From NCBI GenBank assembly GCA_964653685.1, contig CAZZHA010000007.1:1-25698 (forward strand): a stretch of DNA of 25,698 bases, read 5' to 3'. The notes below the pieces were generated by a model. That model saw nothing but the letters and a program-made list of their open reading frames with translations. It did no database searches and had not been told where the DNA came from. Positions 1 through 9,163 of the stretch are shown one piece after another. The stretch comes from DATKWU01 sp964653685 (GTDB taxonomy: Bacteria > Patescibacteriota > Microgenomatia > PFEM01 > JAHIFH01). Made by a program: the position numbers and the translations under genes. Each line of letters starts with the position of its first letter. Positions within the stretch are counted from its first letter, which is position 1.

Positions 1-125
1 TTGAGAAAGAAGAGGGAACTTGGTTTAGAACCCCTAAGAGCGGTAAGATCACTGACATCTTTACCCGAGGCAAATTTTATAGATGGATTGCTGGGATTTT
101 ACCAGGCAGAAGAGGAGAACCAGCC

Positions 126-2171
126 GTGGTTACCATTCAAGCAAATGATCGTTTAGCTTGGTTAAACAACCCTCATGTGGCTTTGGCGACGGCTAATAAT
201 CAATTCAATAATTTTCAAATCAAGCCCAGGAGAATCCGCCTAGTCGGCAATCTTGGGGTTGTTAGCGTTAGTTTATTAACCATTTTTATGCTCATCGTTG
301 CTCCTTTTATTCCCTTAATGACCACACCAGCTTCTGCTTCATCGATTGGTTTCAAGAGCATGGGAAGCCCAATTCCAGCTTCAGAGGAGGTTTCTCAAAA
401 GGAAATCACGGCGCCTATAAACCAAACTTACGGAGGGTCCTTTGAGAACCTCGAATATATTTTCCATCCTGAACCGAGAGTGAGGGTAAAAGAGAACCAT
501 AAAGAGGTGGAGATGACAGTTCTCGGCGCTGAAGGTTTGGGCCATCCCAATCCAGATAAGGCTTACAAAGAGGGGGCAGTTTATACCTACGAGAGTATTT
601 TCGAGGGAATAGATCTCCGTTATATTGTTGAAAACGGTAAGCTGCAAGAATACTTTATTCTTAATGAGTACAAAGAGTTTGATTCTCTTGAAGAAAGGAT
701 TCGCTTAACCGATTTAGTGATGGCCAAAATTGGAGATGAAATTCAAATTGCGCCTGAAGAGGGAGGCCACCCGCTTTTTTACTTTTCTAAGCCCTATATG
801 TATGAGGAGAACAATCCTGAGATTAGGAGCGAAGGCTTGGAATATAAGCTTGAAAAAGAACAGCTTGGTTACAGACTCCAAAAGGTTTTGACTCAAGAGG
901 GAAAGGCATGGCTGGCTGATCCAAAAAGAGTTTTTCCAGTGGTGATTGATCCCACCCTGGTCAAATCCACAATAAGCAGCCCTGCCGCCGATGAAGTTGA
1001 CTTTGGCTCCGTTCAGCGCAAGATTGCTTATGCATCATCGGCTTGGTATGTCATGAGCGATCCTGGGGATGACGTTAACTATAGCCGCTGTTTGCAAAGT
1101 AGTGGTTGTGATGCGGATGTCGATTGGAGTACTCCAATCGACATTGATGATGATGGTACTGCCGATCACGGACAAGGTTCTTTCTATTATGCGAGTGACA
1201 GTCGACTTTGGATAGCCTGGATTGATGATAAGGGAGCAAACCCTGATGACTCGTTCCATTACCGCTATATTGACACTACTAGTGCTTGGGGTCCTGGCCA
1301 CACCCTTGGAACTCATTGTGAGAGTGGCGACCTGGGCTCCTTAGTTAGTACAGACCTGGCCTATATTGCGGCGGCCGGGAATGGGGATCTTGTCTTTGGT
1401 ATTAGCAGTTCGACTGCTGGTGCTGTCGCCGATATTTGGGAAGCGGAAGGTGGGGCGTGTGACTTTACCAAATCCATTGAGATTGGCAGTGGCCTGCCGA
1501 CGGGTAGCCAGACTTTTGCTGTTGCTCCTGTTGTCTTAGGCAATAAGGTGTTTGTTATTTACAACGATGCCGGCGGCAACAATGATATGCGCTTCTCGGT
1601 TTATGATACGACTGATGGTTCTGAAGCTTGGTCTAATGCCGATACAGAAGTGGCGACTAATGCCTACAATGTGATTACATTTTCCGCCACCTCAGACGGA
1701 ACGGATATTTGGCTTTTGGTTTTACCTGGAGCAACCACAGCGCCAAATTTCTTTCGCTGTGCTTCTTGTGCGACTAGTTTAAGTTTTACGGACGTAGCTG
1801 ATCCTTTTGGGGCCCCGACTAATGCTGAGGATGTCACGATAACATATGTTTCAGGATCAGATCAGGTTAAAGCCTTTATCTTGAGAGATACGACTCAACA
1901 AGTTTATGCAAATACTTGGACTGAAAGCACTACTTCTTGGGGGACAGAGTTTTCTCTGCAATACAATGCTGAAGATATGGCTGAGTTAAGCTCTATTTAT
2001 TCAGTCACCAGTGTGGATTATGTGGGGGTTGTTATTCAGCTGGTGGTTTCTAGTGCCTACAGATTTTCGACGGTGCCGGAAAGTTTTATCTATTTTTTGA
2101 TGTTAGCCCCGTTTTTACCAGGAATACTTAAAAAATTAAGAGAAAGGAGAAAGGCATGGAAGGTCGTCTGA
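126..2171 (+). CDS. Secreted surface protein with C-terminal VPES sorting-like tail (5' end may lie outside window)
   Basis: From the GTG at 126 the protein has 681 residues. It has a basic N-terminus and a membrane segment or signal anchor at about residues 40-65. An N-terminal domain ends in a W-L-x-D-P...F-P-V-V-I-D-P-T motif at about 261-277, which I associate with large bacterial secreted wall/RHS-type proteins. A long Asp/Gly/Ser-rich, probably beta-strand region follows. The C-terminus is V-P-E-S (from about 650), a short hydrophobic stretch and a basic KKLRERRK tail, the tripartite plan of PEP-CTERM-like exosortase substrates. The next gene encodes an exosortase and overlaps by 16 bp, which supports that reading. 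GAGGAGA lies 7 nt before the GTG, but the frame is open back to base 3, so the start could lie upstream and the CDS be partial. Exact function unknown. Confidence 0.8.
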   Translation: MVTIQANDRLAWLNNPHVALATANNQFNNFQIKPRRIRLVGNLGVVSVSLLTIFMLIVAPFIPLMTTPASASSIGFKSMGSPIPASEEVSQKEITAPINQTYGGSFENLEYIFHPEPRVRVKENHKEVEMTVLGAEGLGHPNPDKAYKEGAVYTYESIFEGIDLRYIVENGKLQEYFILNEYKEFDSLEERIRLTDLVMAKIGDEIQIAPEEGGHPLFYFSKPYMYEENNPEIRSEGLEYKLEKEQLGYRLQKVLTQEGKAWLADPKRVFPVVIDPTLVKSTISSPAADEVDFGSVQRKIAYASSAWYVMSDPGDDVNYSRCLQSSGCDADVDWSTPIDIDDDGTADHGQGSFYYASDSRLWIAWIDDKGANPDDSFHYRYIDTTSAWGPGHTLGTHCESGDLGSLVSTDLAYIAAAGNGDLVFGISSSTAGAVADIWEAEGGACDFTKSIEIGSGLPTGSQTFAVAPVVLGNKVFVIYNDAGGNNDMRFSVYDTTDGSEAWSNADTEVATNAYNVITFSATSDGTDIWLLVLPGATTAPNFFRCASCATSLSFTDVADPFGAPTNAEDVTITYVSGSDQVKAFILRDTTQQVYANTWTESTTSWGTEFSLQYNAEDMAELSSIYSVTSVDYVGVVIQLVVSSAYRFSTVPESFIYFLMLAPFLPGILKKLRERRKAWKVV

Positions 2172-2749
2172 AACGTGCAACTTGGCAGAAACAGACCTTT
2201 ACGACGATTTTTATTGTTTTAGCTTTGGTCTTGCTGCTCATGCCTTTTATCACTACTTTTAATGATTTGTTAACCCGGGCCGTGATGAGTTTAAAAGGCT
2301 ACCGTTTTATTCGGGAAGTGCTTGTGCCTTGGGAAGTAAGAATGGTGGGGGTGATTTTATTCCCATTTGGGTTTAAACCAGCGATTTTTGGAGAGTATTT
2401 AGCCGTTCAGAAAGGAGAAACACCTTTTCTGGTGGAAATTGTTTGGAACTGCATTGGTTGGCAGTCACTTTTATTCTTTGTCATCACGGCCTTGGTGGGT
2501 TTGCAAGGCGATCAATATACTAATTTTTCCAAGTTAAAAGCCTTGATTATCGGTTTGTTGGGCACATTCTTAGTCAACCTTTTTCGGATTGCTACTGTTA
2601 CTTTAGTCGCTTACTATTTAGGACAGAATGTGGCTTTGATTTTCCATGATTATGGTTCAACTTTATCTGTTTTAGCTTGGCTATTTTTCTTTTGGTGGTT
2701 TAGTTATGCGTATGTACTTGAGGAGAGGAGGAGAAGTGTTGCGGCCTAA
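2156..2749 (+). CDS. Exosortase/archaeosortase family membrane transpeptidase
   Basis: This is a 197-residue polytopic membrane protein with about five to six hydrophobic segments. The three conserved exosortase-family residues are in the expected order: Cys99 in E-I-V-W-N-C-I-G-W, Arg144 in V-N-L-F-R-I-A and His164 in I-F-H-D-Y-G. The family cleaves C-terminal tripartite signals (PEP-CTERM in bacteria, PGF-CTERM in archaea) at the membrane and transfers the substrate to a lipid or glycan. The start is supported by AGGAG upstream and by a 16-bp overlap with the preceding gene, so translation is probably coupled. The likely substrate is that preceding protein with its VPES tail. The protein is short for an EpsH/XrtA-type exosortase and closer in size to minimal archaeosortase-like forms. 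The subfamily cannot be named from sequence reading alone. Confidence 0.82.
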   Translation: MEGRLKRATWQKQTFTTIFIVLALVLLLMPFITTFNDLLTRAVMSLKGYRFIREVLVPWEVRMVGVILFPFGFKPAIFGEYLAVQKGETPFLVEIVWNCIGWQSLLFFVITALVGLQGDQYTNFSKLKALIIGLLGTFLVNLFRIATVTLVAYYLGQNVALIFHDYGSTLSVLAWLFFFWWFSYAYVLEERRRSVAA

Positions 2750-3725
2750 TATTAATATGAGCCGGAGAATCTCGCCTGGTTCTAAAATAATCAGCGCCTT
2801 TTTTATCAGCTTTATAATAACGGTTATTTGTACCATTTTTATTTTCTCCTCTTTAAGTTTTTCTCGTTTCTCCACAAAAGCATCAGAAAGTAGTGCGGAG
2901 AGCGATTTAATATTAGGAACCCAAGAATTATCGTCTTTTCAGCCAACACCTATTCCCAGCCCGACTCCTTCTCCAACCCCTGTTCCTACACCCACGCCTA
3001 TTCCCACACCCTCTTTTATTCCTACGCCGAGTCCAATCGCCACTCCTTTAGTTTCTCAATCCTCTAGTTCTGAAGATGATTCAATTTTGTCGCAAGGAGG
3101 CAATTATTCTGGGCCGGCACTTGAGCCAGCTTCTGAAAAAAAAGATCTTTTAATTATTTCAGATTCATTTCCTGAAGATTGGCCAATTGAAAAGAATGAA
3201 GGAGCGAATTTTGTTCAAGGGAAAGTGGGGAAGGCACTTTTTTTAAATCCAGGTGAATTGGTATTTTCCAGTAGTGAGGCTTTTGCTAATGCAGGGACAC
3301 TTTCTTTTTGGTTTAAGCTTGAGAGTGAGACCAAAAATGGGGAATCTCCGCTTATTGATTGGAATTTTGAAGGAGGAGACTATCGACCTTCTCTTTTTGA
3401 AATCTCCGTTGTAGAGAATCGCTTGCTTTTTAGCATTTACGACGAGACTGGTAATCAAGATGATATTAATGGCCAACTCGAGAATCCTTTTGAGTGGCAT
3501 TATGTTGTCGTTACCTGGGATTTAACAAAAGAACCCTACGAAAGGGTTCTTTATTTTGACGGGAAAAAAGTAGCTTCAGGAGGATTTCCTTTTGCTGTAG
3601 CCACAAGCGAGCCATCATTATTTCAAATAGGAGGAACATTAGGGAGTCGTAATCCAATTTCTTTTAAAATTGATGAATTAGTTTTAATTAACTGGGTAAA
3701 AAGTGAAAGTGAAATTGTTCAATAG
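2736..3725 (+). CDS. LamG/concanavalin-like surface protein with Pro-Thr stalk
   Basis: About 329 residues. A single N-terminal membrane segment (signal anchor or signal peptide) begins about 20 residues in. It is followed by a Pro/Thr/Ser-rich low-complexity stalk of repeated P-T-P units, encoded at about 2941-3050, and then a C-terminal domain of about 190 residues. That domain shows jelly-roll LamG features: G-K-V-G-K-A-L-F-L, G-T-L-S-F-W-F-K, W-H-Y-V-V-V-T-W-D and L-Y-F-D-G-K-K-V. LamG domains commonly bind glycans or proteins. No C-terminal sorting tail is present, so it is probably held by the N-terminal anchor. The start is chosen at GTG 2736 or TTG 2739 because AGGAGG (2726-2731) lies at good spacing. 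The ATG at 2706 lies deep inside the exosortase gene and the ATG at 2757 is too far from the ribosome binding site. Likely the same operon. Confidence 0.72.
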   Translation: MLRPNINMSRRISPGSKIISAFFISFIITVICTIFIFSSLSFSRFSTKASESSAESDLILGTQELSSFQPTPIPSPTPSPTPVPTPTPIPTPSFIPTPSPIATPLVSQSSSSEDDSILSQGGNYSGPALEPASEKKDLLIISDSFPEDWPIEKNEGANFVQGKVGKALFLNPGELVFSSSEAFANAGTLSFWFKLESETKNGESPLIDWNFEGGDYRPSLFEISVVENRLLFSIYDETGNQDDINGQLENPFEWHYVVVTWDLTKEPYERVLYFDGKKVASGGFPFAVATSEPSLFQIGGTLGSRNPISFKIDELVLINWVKSESEIVQ

Positions 3726-3917
3726 AATAATAACGGGAAATTTTTCCTATTTTAACAAATAAGGTAGTTTTATAAGCATGAAAGAGTCCTATAGTATATC
3801 CACTTGACGTTTACACTTTTGATTTAGTTTTGGACTATTTATAAGCCTAGAATGAAGTTTTAGAGGTCTAATTAAAACAAGGGAAAACGAGGATTGTGAA
3901 GAAATACTGAAGAAAAA

Positions 3918-3946
3918 TAGACGAAATTAAGATTATTATGTATGAT
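3918..3946 (+). promoter_or_regulatory. Candidate promoter for the glycan cluster
   Basis: TAGACG (3918-3923), a 17-nt spacer, then TATGAT (3941-3946). Predicted initiation is about 10 nt before the ATG at 3963, giving a very short leader. It matches the sigma70-type consensus at 4/6 and 5/6 positions. The rest of 3726-3917 is AT-rich with no gene and no clear terminator. Confidence 0.4.
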
Positions 3947-3962
3947 GAATTAAGAGCAGGCA

Positions 3963-5285
3963 ATGATTGAGGAAAATTCTTTAAAACAACCAGCTAAAAA
4001 AGAGACGCTTGCTAGTAAGCAAGAAGCAAGGATAAGGCGGTTTCATCATTTCCGAAACCGGTTACCTGAATTACCTCAAGAATGGTGGGTAGGAATAGGC
4101 GAATTGGTTGGTTTAGTGACTTTGTTTTTAGTTAATCTTTGGCTTCTCTTGCCTTTTTTTGGTCAGGAGAATAAAACCAATGTTTTTTCTGCTCCTTTAG
4201 TGCCTGTTTTAGCAACGCTTACGGAAAGATTAATTCCTTTTAATTATGGTGTCAGAATTTGGCTTCTTGTTTTTCTGATTGTTTTTCCTCTTTCTTTTTA
4301 TTATTTTGTTAGGGAAGTTGCGGAACGAAGATTAGTGGCTCTTTTAGCCAGTTTTTTTGTCATTATCCCCTTTAGTGTTTTTCTGCAGATGAGAGTGAGT
4401 TTAGGGCTTTTAGGGGAGGACGGGGCTCACATTGCTTCTTTGACTCTAATACCCTTGATTTGTTTACTTCTTTTGCGTTTTTTACGCCATGGTAATTTCT
4501 GGGCAGGTGTTTTTTCTAGTGCGGGTATGGCAATCGTTGCACTAACCTCGCCAATTGGTTTTTTGACTCTAGCCGTTTTTATGGGAGTGATTACTTTTTC
4601 AGAGATGTTATTAGGGAGGGGAAGATTAAAGCTTTTAAGATTTTTAGTGGTTCTTATTCTGGCAGTTGGCTTTTCCGCTTTTTGGTATAATCCAAAATTT
4701 GTGATCGTGACCATTCAATCAGCTCAAGGCCAATTAATTAGAAAGACACTAAGTAATCTTATCCCAATTTCTTTTTTTACTCTGCCTATTTTGGGAATAA
4801 CTGGTTTTTTGCTTTTTGAAAATCGGCCTCAACTTCAGTCAATGTTTATTGCTTTCTTTTTAACCATTGCCTTTGGTTTGTTCTCTCTTGGCGCCGGCAT
4901 AGTCCACCCTGCTCCTTCTCGCTTTTTACCTGCTTTTGGTATCTCTCTAGCGTTTTTACTAGGGGTTTTAATTATTTGGCTATTTGATTTCTTACGGACC
5001 TCAGAAAAGCTAAAGCGATTTAAGACTGTTTATCCTTATCGTCGTTTAATTGCCTTTGGCTTAATTAGCTTTATTTTTATTTTCTTTTTAGTAATGATTA
5101 TTTTTTCTTATCAAGACTTTTGGGGAATGGAGCAATCTCGGGTTTTAGGATTAACAGCAGATCAAAAAGTGGGTATTTGGGATATAAAAGAGAAGACTGG
5201 TTCGGCGGAAAGTATTTTTGGTTATACAATTACTGGTTTGACAGCAATTGCGGTTGGTATTTTGAAATTACGATTGAGGATCTGA
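3963..5285 (+). CDS. Polytopic membrane protein, possible GT-C-like
   Basis: This is a 440-residue protein with a charged cytoplasmic N-terminus (about residues 1-45) and about eleven hydrophobic segments reaching close to the C-terminus. It contains L-L-G-E-D-G-A-H-I-A-S-L at about 155-166 and an aromatic F-W-Y-N-P at about 240. The topology and position at the head of a glycosyltransferase cluster suggest a GT-C-fold glycosyltransferase, or a membrane protein of the YfhO / '6-pyruvoyl-tetrahydropterin-synthase-related' annotation group. I see no decisive acidic motif in the first extracytoplasmic loop. It could instead be a carrier or polymerase, since Wzy-like proteins are also polytopic with little conservation. 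First gene after a 237-bp gap with a candidate promoter. Confidence 0.75.
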   Translation: MIEENSLKQPAKKETLASKQEARIRRFHHFRNRLPELPQEWWVGIGELVGLVTLFLVNLWLLLPFFGQENKTNVFSAPLVPVLATLTERLIPFNYGVRIWLLVFLIVFPLSFYYFVREVAERRLVALLASFFVIIPFSVFLQMRVSLGLLGEDGAHIASLTLIPLICLLLLRFLRHGNFWAGVFSSAGMAIVALTSPIGFLTLAVFMGVITFSEMLLGRGRLKLLRFLVVLILAVGFSAFWYNPKFVIVTIQSAQGQLIRKTLSNLIPISFFTLPILGITGFLLFENRPQLQSMFIAFFLTIAFGLFSLGAGIVHPAPSRFLPAFGISLAFLLGVLIIWLFDFLRTSEKLKRFKTVYPYRRLIAFGLISFIFIFFLVMIIFSYQDFWGMEQSRVLGLTADQKVGIWDIKEKTGSAESIFGYTITGLTAIAVGILKLRLRI

Positions 5286-5357
5286 AAAACTTTCCTAGCG
5301 TTCTTATATTACTAATTTATATTTTGATATATTAGTTGAAGCAAAAATTTTCAAGAG

Positions 5358-6608
5358 ATGACTAAGAAAAAAATAAAAATTGCTCTTTTTCATTGCGGCT
5401 TTGTTTATTCTGGCGGCGGGGAGCGGATTGTTTTAGAAGAAGCGAGAGGGTTGAAAAAAAAAGGTTATGATGTTGTTATTTACGCTCCAACGATTGATAA
5501 AGAAGCTTGCTATCCAGAGTTTCTAGAGGAGTTAGAAGTAAAAACCTTTTTACCCAATTTAACCAAGAACCTACCCTTCCGTGATGCTCTAAGAATGGTT
5601 TCGTCAAGTGTCCTAGCTCCTTTTTTAGCGATTAATTTCCGTAATGTTGATCTTTTTATTGGTGCTAATCAACCTGGAGCCTGGATAGCTTACTGCATGG
5701 CTAAAGTTTTAAGAAAGCCTTATCTTGTTTATCTTAATCAACCAAATAGGATCATCTATCCTCGAAAAATTGACCAGAAAGTAGGTTGGCCAACGAGAAA
5801 AGATTATTTTCTTTTGGCAAAAATTATTAAAATGATCAAGCCTTTTATTTCTTGGGCAGACAAAATTTCCTTTACTTCAAGTCAAGTAATGTTGGTTAAT
5901 GGAGAATATATTGGTAGAAACATTAAAAAGATTTATCAAAAGCCGATTATTTCCTGCCCTGGAGGAACTTATCCTCAAAGCTTAGCTAAATTAAGACTTA
6001 ATCCTAAAACCGCTTTCAAAGGAAAATTCAAGATAAATGGATTTGAGATTAAGAAGCCTTATGTTTTAATTGCTAATCGTCACGAACCCCAAAAAAAGTT
6101 TGACTATGTTATTAAGGCAATGCAAATAGTGATTAAGAAAAAACCCAAAGCCAGTCTAGTTATTCCTGGTCTTTTTACTTCATACACCGCCAAATTGATT
6201 AATCTTGCCAAAAATTTAAATATTAGTCAAAATGTTTTGTTTTTAGGTCAAATTTCGGAAAAAGAATTGCAGCGGTTATATCAGGAGGCGGCTATTCATT
6301 GTTATCCGGCACCAGATGAAGATTTCGGCTTGGGGCCTCTAGAGGCTGGGTCTTGGGGAGTGCCAACGGTAGCCTGGAGCCACGGTGGACCAACAGTGAC
6401 AGTCGTTCATGGTCAAACAGGTTATTTAGCTAAACCTTACCAAATTGATGATTATGCTCAGGGGATTATATTCCTTCTTTCAGATGCCAAAGAGCGGTTT
6501 AAGATGGGTAAGGCTGCTTGGGAGCATATTAAGAAGAATTTCTCTTGGGAGAAACATCTTGATATTTTAGAGAAAGAAATTAAAAAGTTAATGGAAAAGC
6601 AAAGTTAA
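5358..6608 (+). CDS. GT4 family glycosyltransferase (copy 1)
   Basis: 416 residues with GT-B architecture. The N-terminal Rossmann half opens with Y-S-G-G-G-E-R, typical of GT4 enzymes such as WcaI/Alg2-like mannosyltransferases. The C-terminal half has N-R-H-E-P-Q-K-K (about residue 240), corresponding to the nucleotide-sugar-binding Arg/Lys segment, and the E-x7-E motif E-D-F-G-L-G-P-L-E (about 320-328). GT4 enzymes transfer a sugar from a nucleotide donor with retention of configuration, usually at the cytoplasmic membrane face. It is a clear paralogue of the gene at 12585-13817. Followed 56 bp later by a methyltransferase. Donor and acceptor cannot be read from sequence. Confidence 0.88.
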   Translation: MTKKKIKIALFHCGFVYSGGGERIVLEEARGLKKKGYDVVIYAPTIDKEACYPEFLEELEVKTFLPNLTKNLPFRDALRMVSSSVLAPFLAINFRNVDLFIGANQPGAWIAYCMAKVLRKPYLVYLNQPNRIIYPRKIDQKVGWPTRKDYFLLAKIIKMIKPFISWADKISFTSSQVMLVNGEYIGRNIKKIYQKPIISCPGGTYPQSLAKLRLNPKTAFKGKFKINGFEIKKPYVLIANRHEPQKKFDYVIKAMQIVIKKKPKASLVIPGLFTSYTAKLINLAKNLNISQNVLFLGQISEKELQRLYQEAAIHCYPAPDEDFGLGPLEAGSWGVPTVAWSHGGPTVTVVHGQTGYLAKPYQIDDYAQGIIFLLSDAKERFKMGKAAWEHIKKNFSWEKHLDILEKEIKKLMEKQS

Positions 6609-6664
6609 ATTTAAAAAAAGAAAACTAGTGTTAGCTTAGCTGGACATATTAGCGACAAAAAATT

Positions 6665-7483
6665 ATGACACATTTTGATTATGAATCAAAAATCTGGGGT
6701 GGAGGAAAGGTAAAAACTTCTTTTAATTATTTTGGCGCTTCTCAACTGCGCTTTGCTTTAGCAGATCTCCATAAGACAAAAGGAAGGATTTTGGAGATTG
6801 GCTGTGGGGCTGGGAGGATGGCCAAAGCGGTTAAATTTTACCGCCCTGATCTTGATGTTCTGGGGATTGACCTTTCAAAAAGGGCTATTGACGAGGCGAA
6901 GCGAGATTCTCAGGGAGTCAAGTTTTTTCCTGGAAATGTTTACCAATTGCCCTTTAAGGATGAAAGTTTTGAGGCGGTTTTAATATTTGATCTTTTAGAA
7001 CATCTTGAGGATCCTCAAAAAGCTCTTCATGAAGTCTACCGCGTTTTAAAACCAGAAGGAATTCTTTCTTGTTTTACTCCTATCGAAGGAAACATCCTTT
7101 CTATTCCTGGATTAGCCAAAAGATTTTCCGGTTTTCCTGGAAAAGAAAAATACGCTGGTCACATTCAACAATACACATTAGAAGATCTCTTAGGATTTTT
7201 AAAACAGTCCCACTTAAAGTTTTTGGAAAAAAGGTATTTTGGTCATCTTTTTTATCAGTTGGTGGATTTTGCTTACTTTACTTTTCTTTCTCTTCGGGGT
7301 AAAAATGTTCCTTATTCGGTTGAGGGATATTTGGCGCGAGAACGAGGTTTAAAAAGAAATCTGATCGCTTTAGTAAAATCCATGATAGCGGTCATCTGTT
7401 ATCTTGAATCGAAGGTTTTCTGGTTTTTACCTGCCTCTGGTGTCCATCTGACGGCTCAAAGATTTCCTGGAGGCAGGAAGTGA
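6665..7483 (+). CDS. Class I SAM-dependent methyltransferase (copy 1)
   Basis: 272 residues. The SAM-binding motif I is I-L-E-I-G-C-G-A-G-R (about 40-49). An acidic residue follows in V-L-G-I-D-L-S, and the post-motif segment is F-D-L-L-E-H-L-E-D-P with V-L-K-P-E-G. This is the Methyltransf_11/UbiE-like pattern found in small-molecule and sugar methyltransferases. The C-terminal third has hydrophobic stretches (about 190-250) and may lie on the membrane. Its position between a GT4 and a GT-C gene suggests methylation of a sugar in the surface glycan or of its lipid carrier. No clear ribosome binding site precedes the ATG. Related in plan to the two methyltransferases at 10904 and 11779. Confidence 0.85.
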   Translation: MTHFDYESKIWGGGKVKTSFNYFGASQLRFALADLHKTKGRILEIGCGAGRMAKAVKFYRPDLDVLGIDLSKRAIDEAKRDSQGVKFFPGNVYQLPFKDESFEAVLIFDLLEHLEDPQKALHEVYRVLKPEGILSCFTPIEGNILSIPGLAKRFSGFPGKEKYAGHIQQYTLEDLLGFLKQSHLKFLEKRYFGHLFYQLVDFAYFTFLSLRGKNVPYSVEGYLARERGLKRNLIALVKSMIAVICYLESKVFWFLPASGVHLTAQRFPGGRK

Positions 7484-7528
7484 TAATATGATAATTCTGA
7501 ATTATTTTTTTCTTAAGCCTTTAGAGAG

Positions 7529-9163
7529 ATGAAGGGAAAAGCAGAGAAAGACATTTTGGCCGACCAAGGAGGGGCTAATCTAGTTGGGGAGAAAAAAAAG
7601 GAAAAAACTTTTAGTTTCACTACCACTTGGTTTTTGGCTCTTTTAGTTTTCCTTTTGGCGATATCAGTAAGGCTAGTCTTTCTTTATTTCTTCACCAATC
7701 CAGACAGGCCTCAAGTCGGCGACGTTTGGCATCACTGGCAGGTTGCTTATCTGTCGATGACGATTGGTTTTAAACATGGCTTTTTACGGCTTTGGGATTT
7801 TAAAGGGATGGAGTATTATTGGGGTTTGCTTCATCCTTTGGTGCTGATGGCCGGTTTTATTATCTCCAGATCGGTCAGTATTATTGTTCCTCGGGTAATT
7901 TCGGCTCTTTTTGGTTCTGGAGTGATAGCTTTAATCTTCTTAATTGTCTCTCGATATTTCAACAAAAAAGCCGCCTTAGCCGCCGCTATTTTTCTTAGCT
8001 TGCTGCCAATCGCGATCTTTCATGATACGTTGGGTTTACAGGAGCCCTTAGGACTTTTTTTCCTAGTTTTAGCAGTTTATCTTTTTCCTAGACACTTATT
8101 TGCGACCGGTTTTTCTTTAATGCTGGCGGGGATGGTTCGAGCTGAATATTGGCTCTTTGGGGCGGTTTTGGTTTTGGTGATTCTCTTAAGGGAAAAAAAC
8201 TTCGATCGTAAAGTTATGGTTCTTTTGGGTTATGGTCTTCCGTGCCTTTTTTACCTAAAGTATCTGCTTGATTATACCGGCAATCCGATTTATCCCATCT
8301 ATTGGAATTTCTTGGGCGTATCGGCGGGCAAATGGTCGCCAACACTCCAAGAATTATCACCTCGTCTTCAGTCAATTAAGCTGATTTGCCAAATTTTTGC
8401 CGGCTTTTTTTTCATCAGCGGTTTGGCTGTTTTTTGGAAAAAATTTAAATCATACCTCTTTTGGCTATTGGGCTTGACTAACCTGGCTTTTATTTTCGCG
8501 ATTCATGGATTTGGCGTTTACCTTCATGGTTACGATCCGTTGCCTTACCATCCTGGCTTTGTTGATTTGGTCTGGATTGGTAAACTCTTTGCTTTCCCCT
8601 GGGGTTTCTTGGGGACTTTAACAGCGATATTTTTACTTTACTTTCTGCCCCAAAAGTTAGGCAAGTGGGGAACTGTCCTTGGCTTGGCAATTTTTTTAGT
8701 TGGTTTAGGGGCGACTCAATTTATTTGGCCCACGATAAACGTATACTACTTGCAATCCTCATTGAGGGCGGAAGAGGCTAAAAAAACAGCCGAAGTAATT
8801 GCCAGTCAAGATACGGGTAGGGGAACAATTGTCTTGCCAGAGCAATCAGAATTTATCACCTATTTTTTAGTCTATGACCAGGGGATTCCAGGAGATAGGT
8901 TGGTCTCGTCATTTTATGATCCATTTTATTATTACCAGGGTAAGGATCCTTTTTCAGAGTGGGATACCTTTCGGGAAGAGATAGTCGAATGGTTACGAAA
9001 GAACAAGGTGGAACTTTTGGTCATCTACGAGCTTAATCAAAAGCATGTGGAGGGGTTTAGGAATTACAGCCGAATGATAGAGCTAGAAGAAGGGAAGCTT
9101 TTCGAGTTTGCCGCTAAGGATTATGTCTATACGATTTTTAGGGTTAAAACCGGCGAACCATAA
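7529..9163 (+). CDS. GT-C-type membrane glycosyltransferase (tandem copy 1)
   Basis: 544 residues: a cytoplasmic charged N-terminus, about ten to eleven membrane segments, and a soluble C-terminal domain of about 130 residues after the last segment. The first extracytoplasmic loop has V-G-D-V-W-H-H-W (Asp at about 64), in the position of the catalytic acidic residue of GT-C enzymes such as PMT/GT39 and ArnT/GT83. Such enzymes use polyprenyl-phosphate sugars outside the membrane. Further loop motifs are L-H-D-T-L-G-L-Q-E-P and R-A-E-Y-W. The next gene is a close tandem copy with long stretches of near-identical DNA. AGAGAG directly before the ATG serves as a weak ribosome binding site. Confidence 0.82.
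   Translation: MKGKAEKDILADQGGANLVGEKKKEKTFSFTTTWFLALLVFLLAISVRLVFLYFFTNPDRPQVGDVWHHWQVAYLSMTIGFKHGFLRLWDFKGMEYYWGLLHPLVLMAGFIISRSVSIIVPRVISALFGSGVIALIFLIVSRYFNKKAALAAAIFLSLLPIAIFHDTLGLQEPLGLFFLVLAVYLFPRHLFATGFSLMLAGMVRAEYWLFGAVLVLVILLREKNFDRKVMVLLGYGLPCLFYLKYLLDYTGNPIYPIYWNFLGVSAGKWSPTLQELSPRLQSIKLICQIFAGFFFISGLAVFWKKFKSYLFWLLGLTNLAFIFAIHGFGVYLHGYDPLPYHPGFVDLVWIGKLFAFPWGFLGTLTAIFLLYFLPQKLGKWGTVLGLAIFLVGLGATQFIWPTINVYYLQSSLRAEEAKKTAEVIASQDTGRGTIVLPEQSEFITYFLVYDQGIPGDRLVSSFYDPFYYYQGKDPFSEWDTFREEIVEWLRKNKVELLVIYELNQKHVEGFRNYSRMIELEEGKLFEFAAKDYVYTIFRVKTGEP

Noticed and set aside
2941..3050. Tandem DNA repeat as a regulatory element
   Set aside because: It is simply the coding sequence of a low-complexity Pro-Thr stalk in the LamG protein.
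3877..3894. AAACAAGGGAAAACGAGG resembling the 14-bp inverted-repeat arm near the LPETG gene
   Set aside because: The match is imperfect, purine-rich and low in complexity, so it is likely chance.
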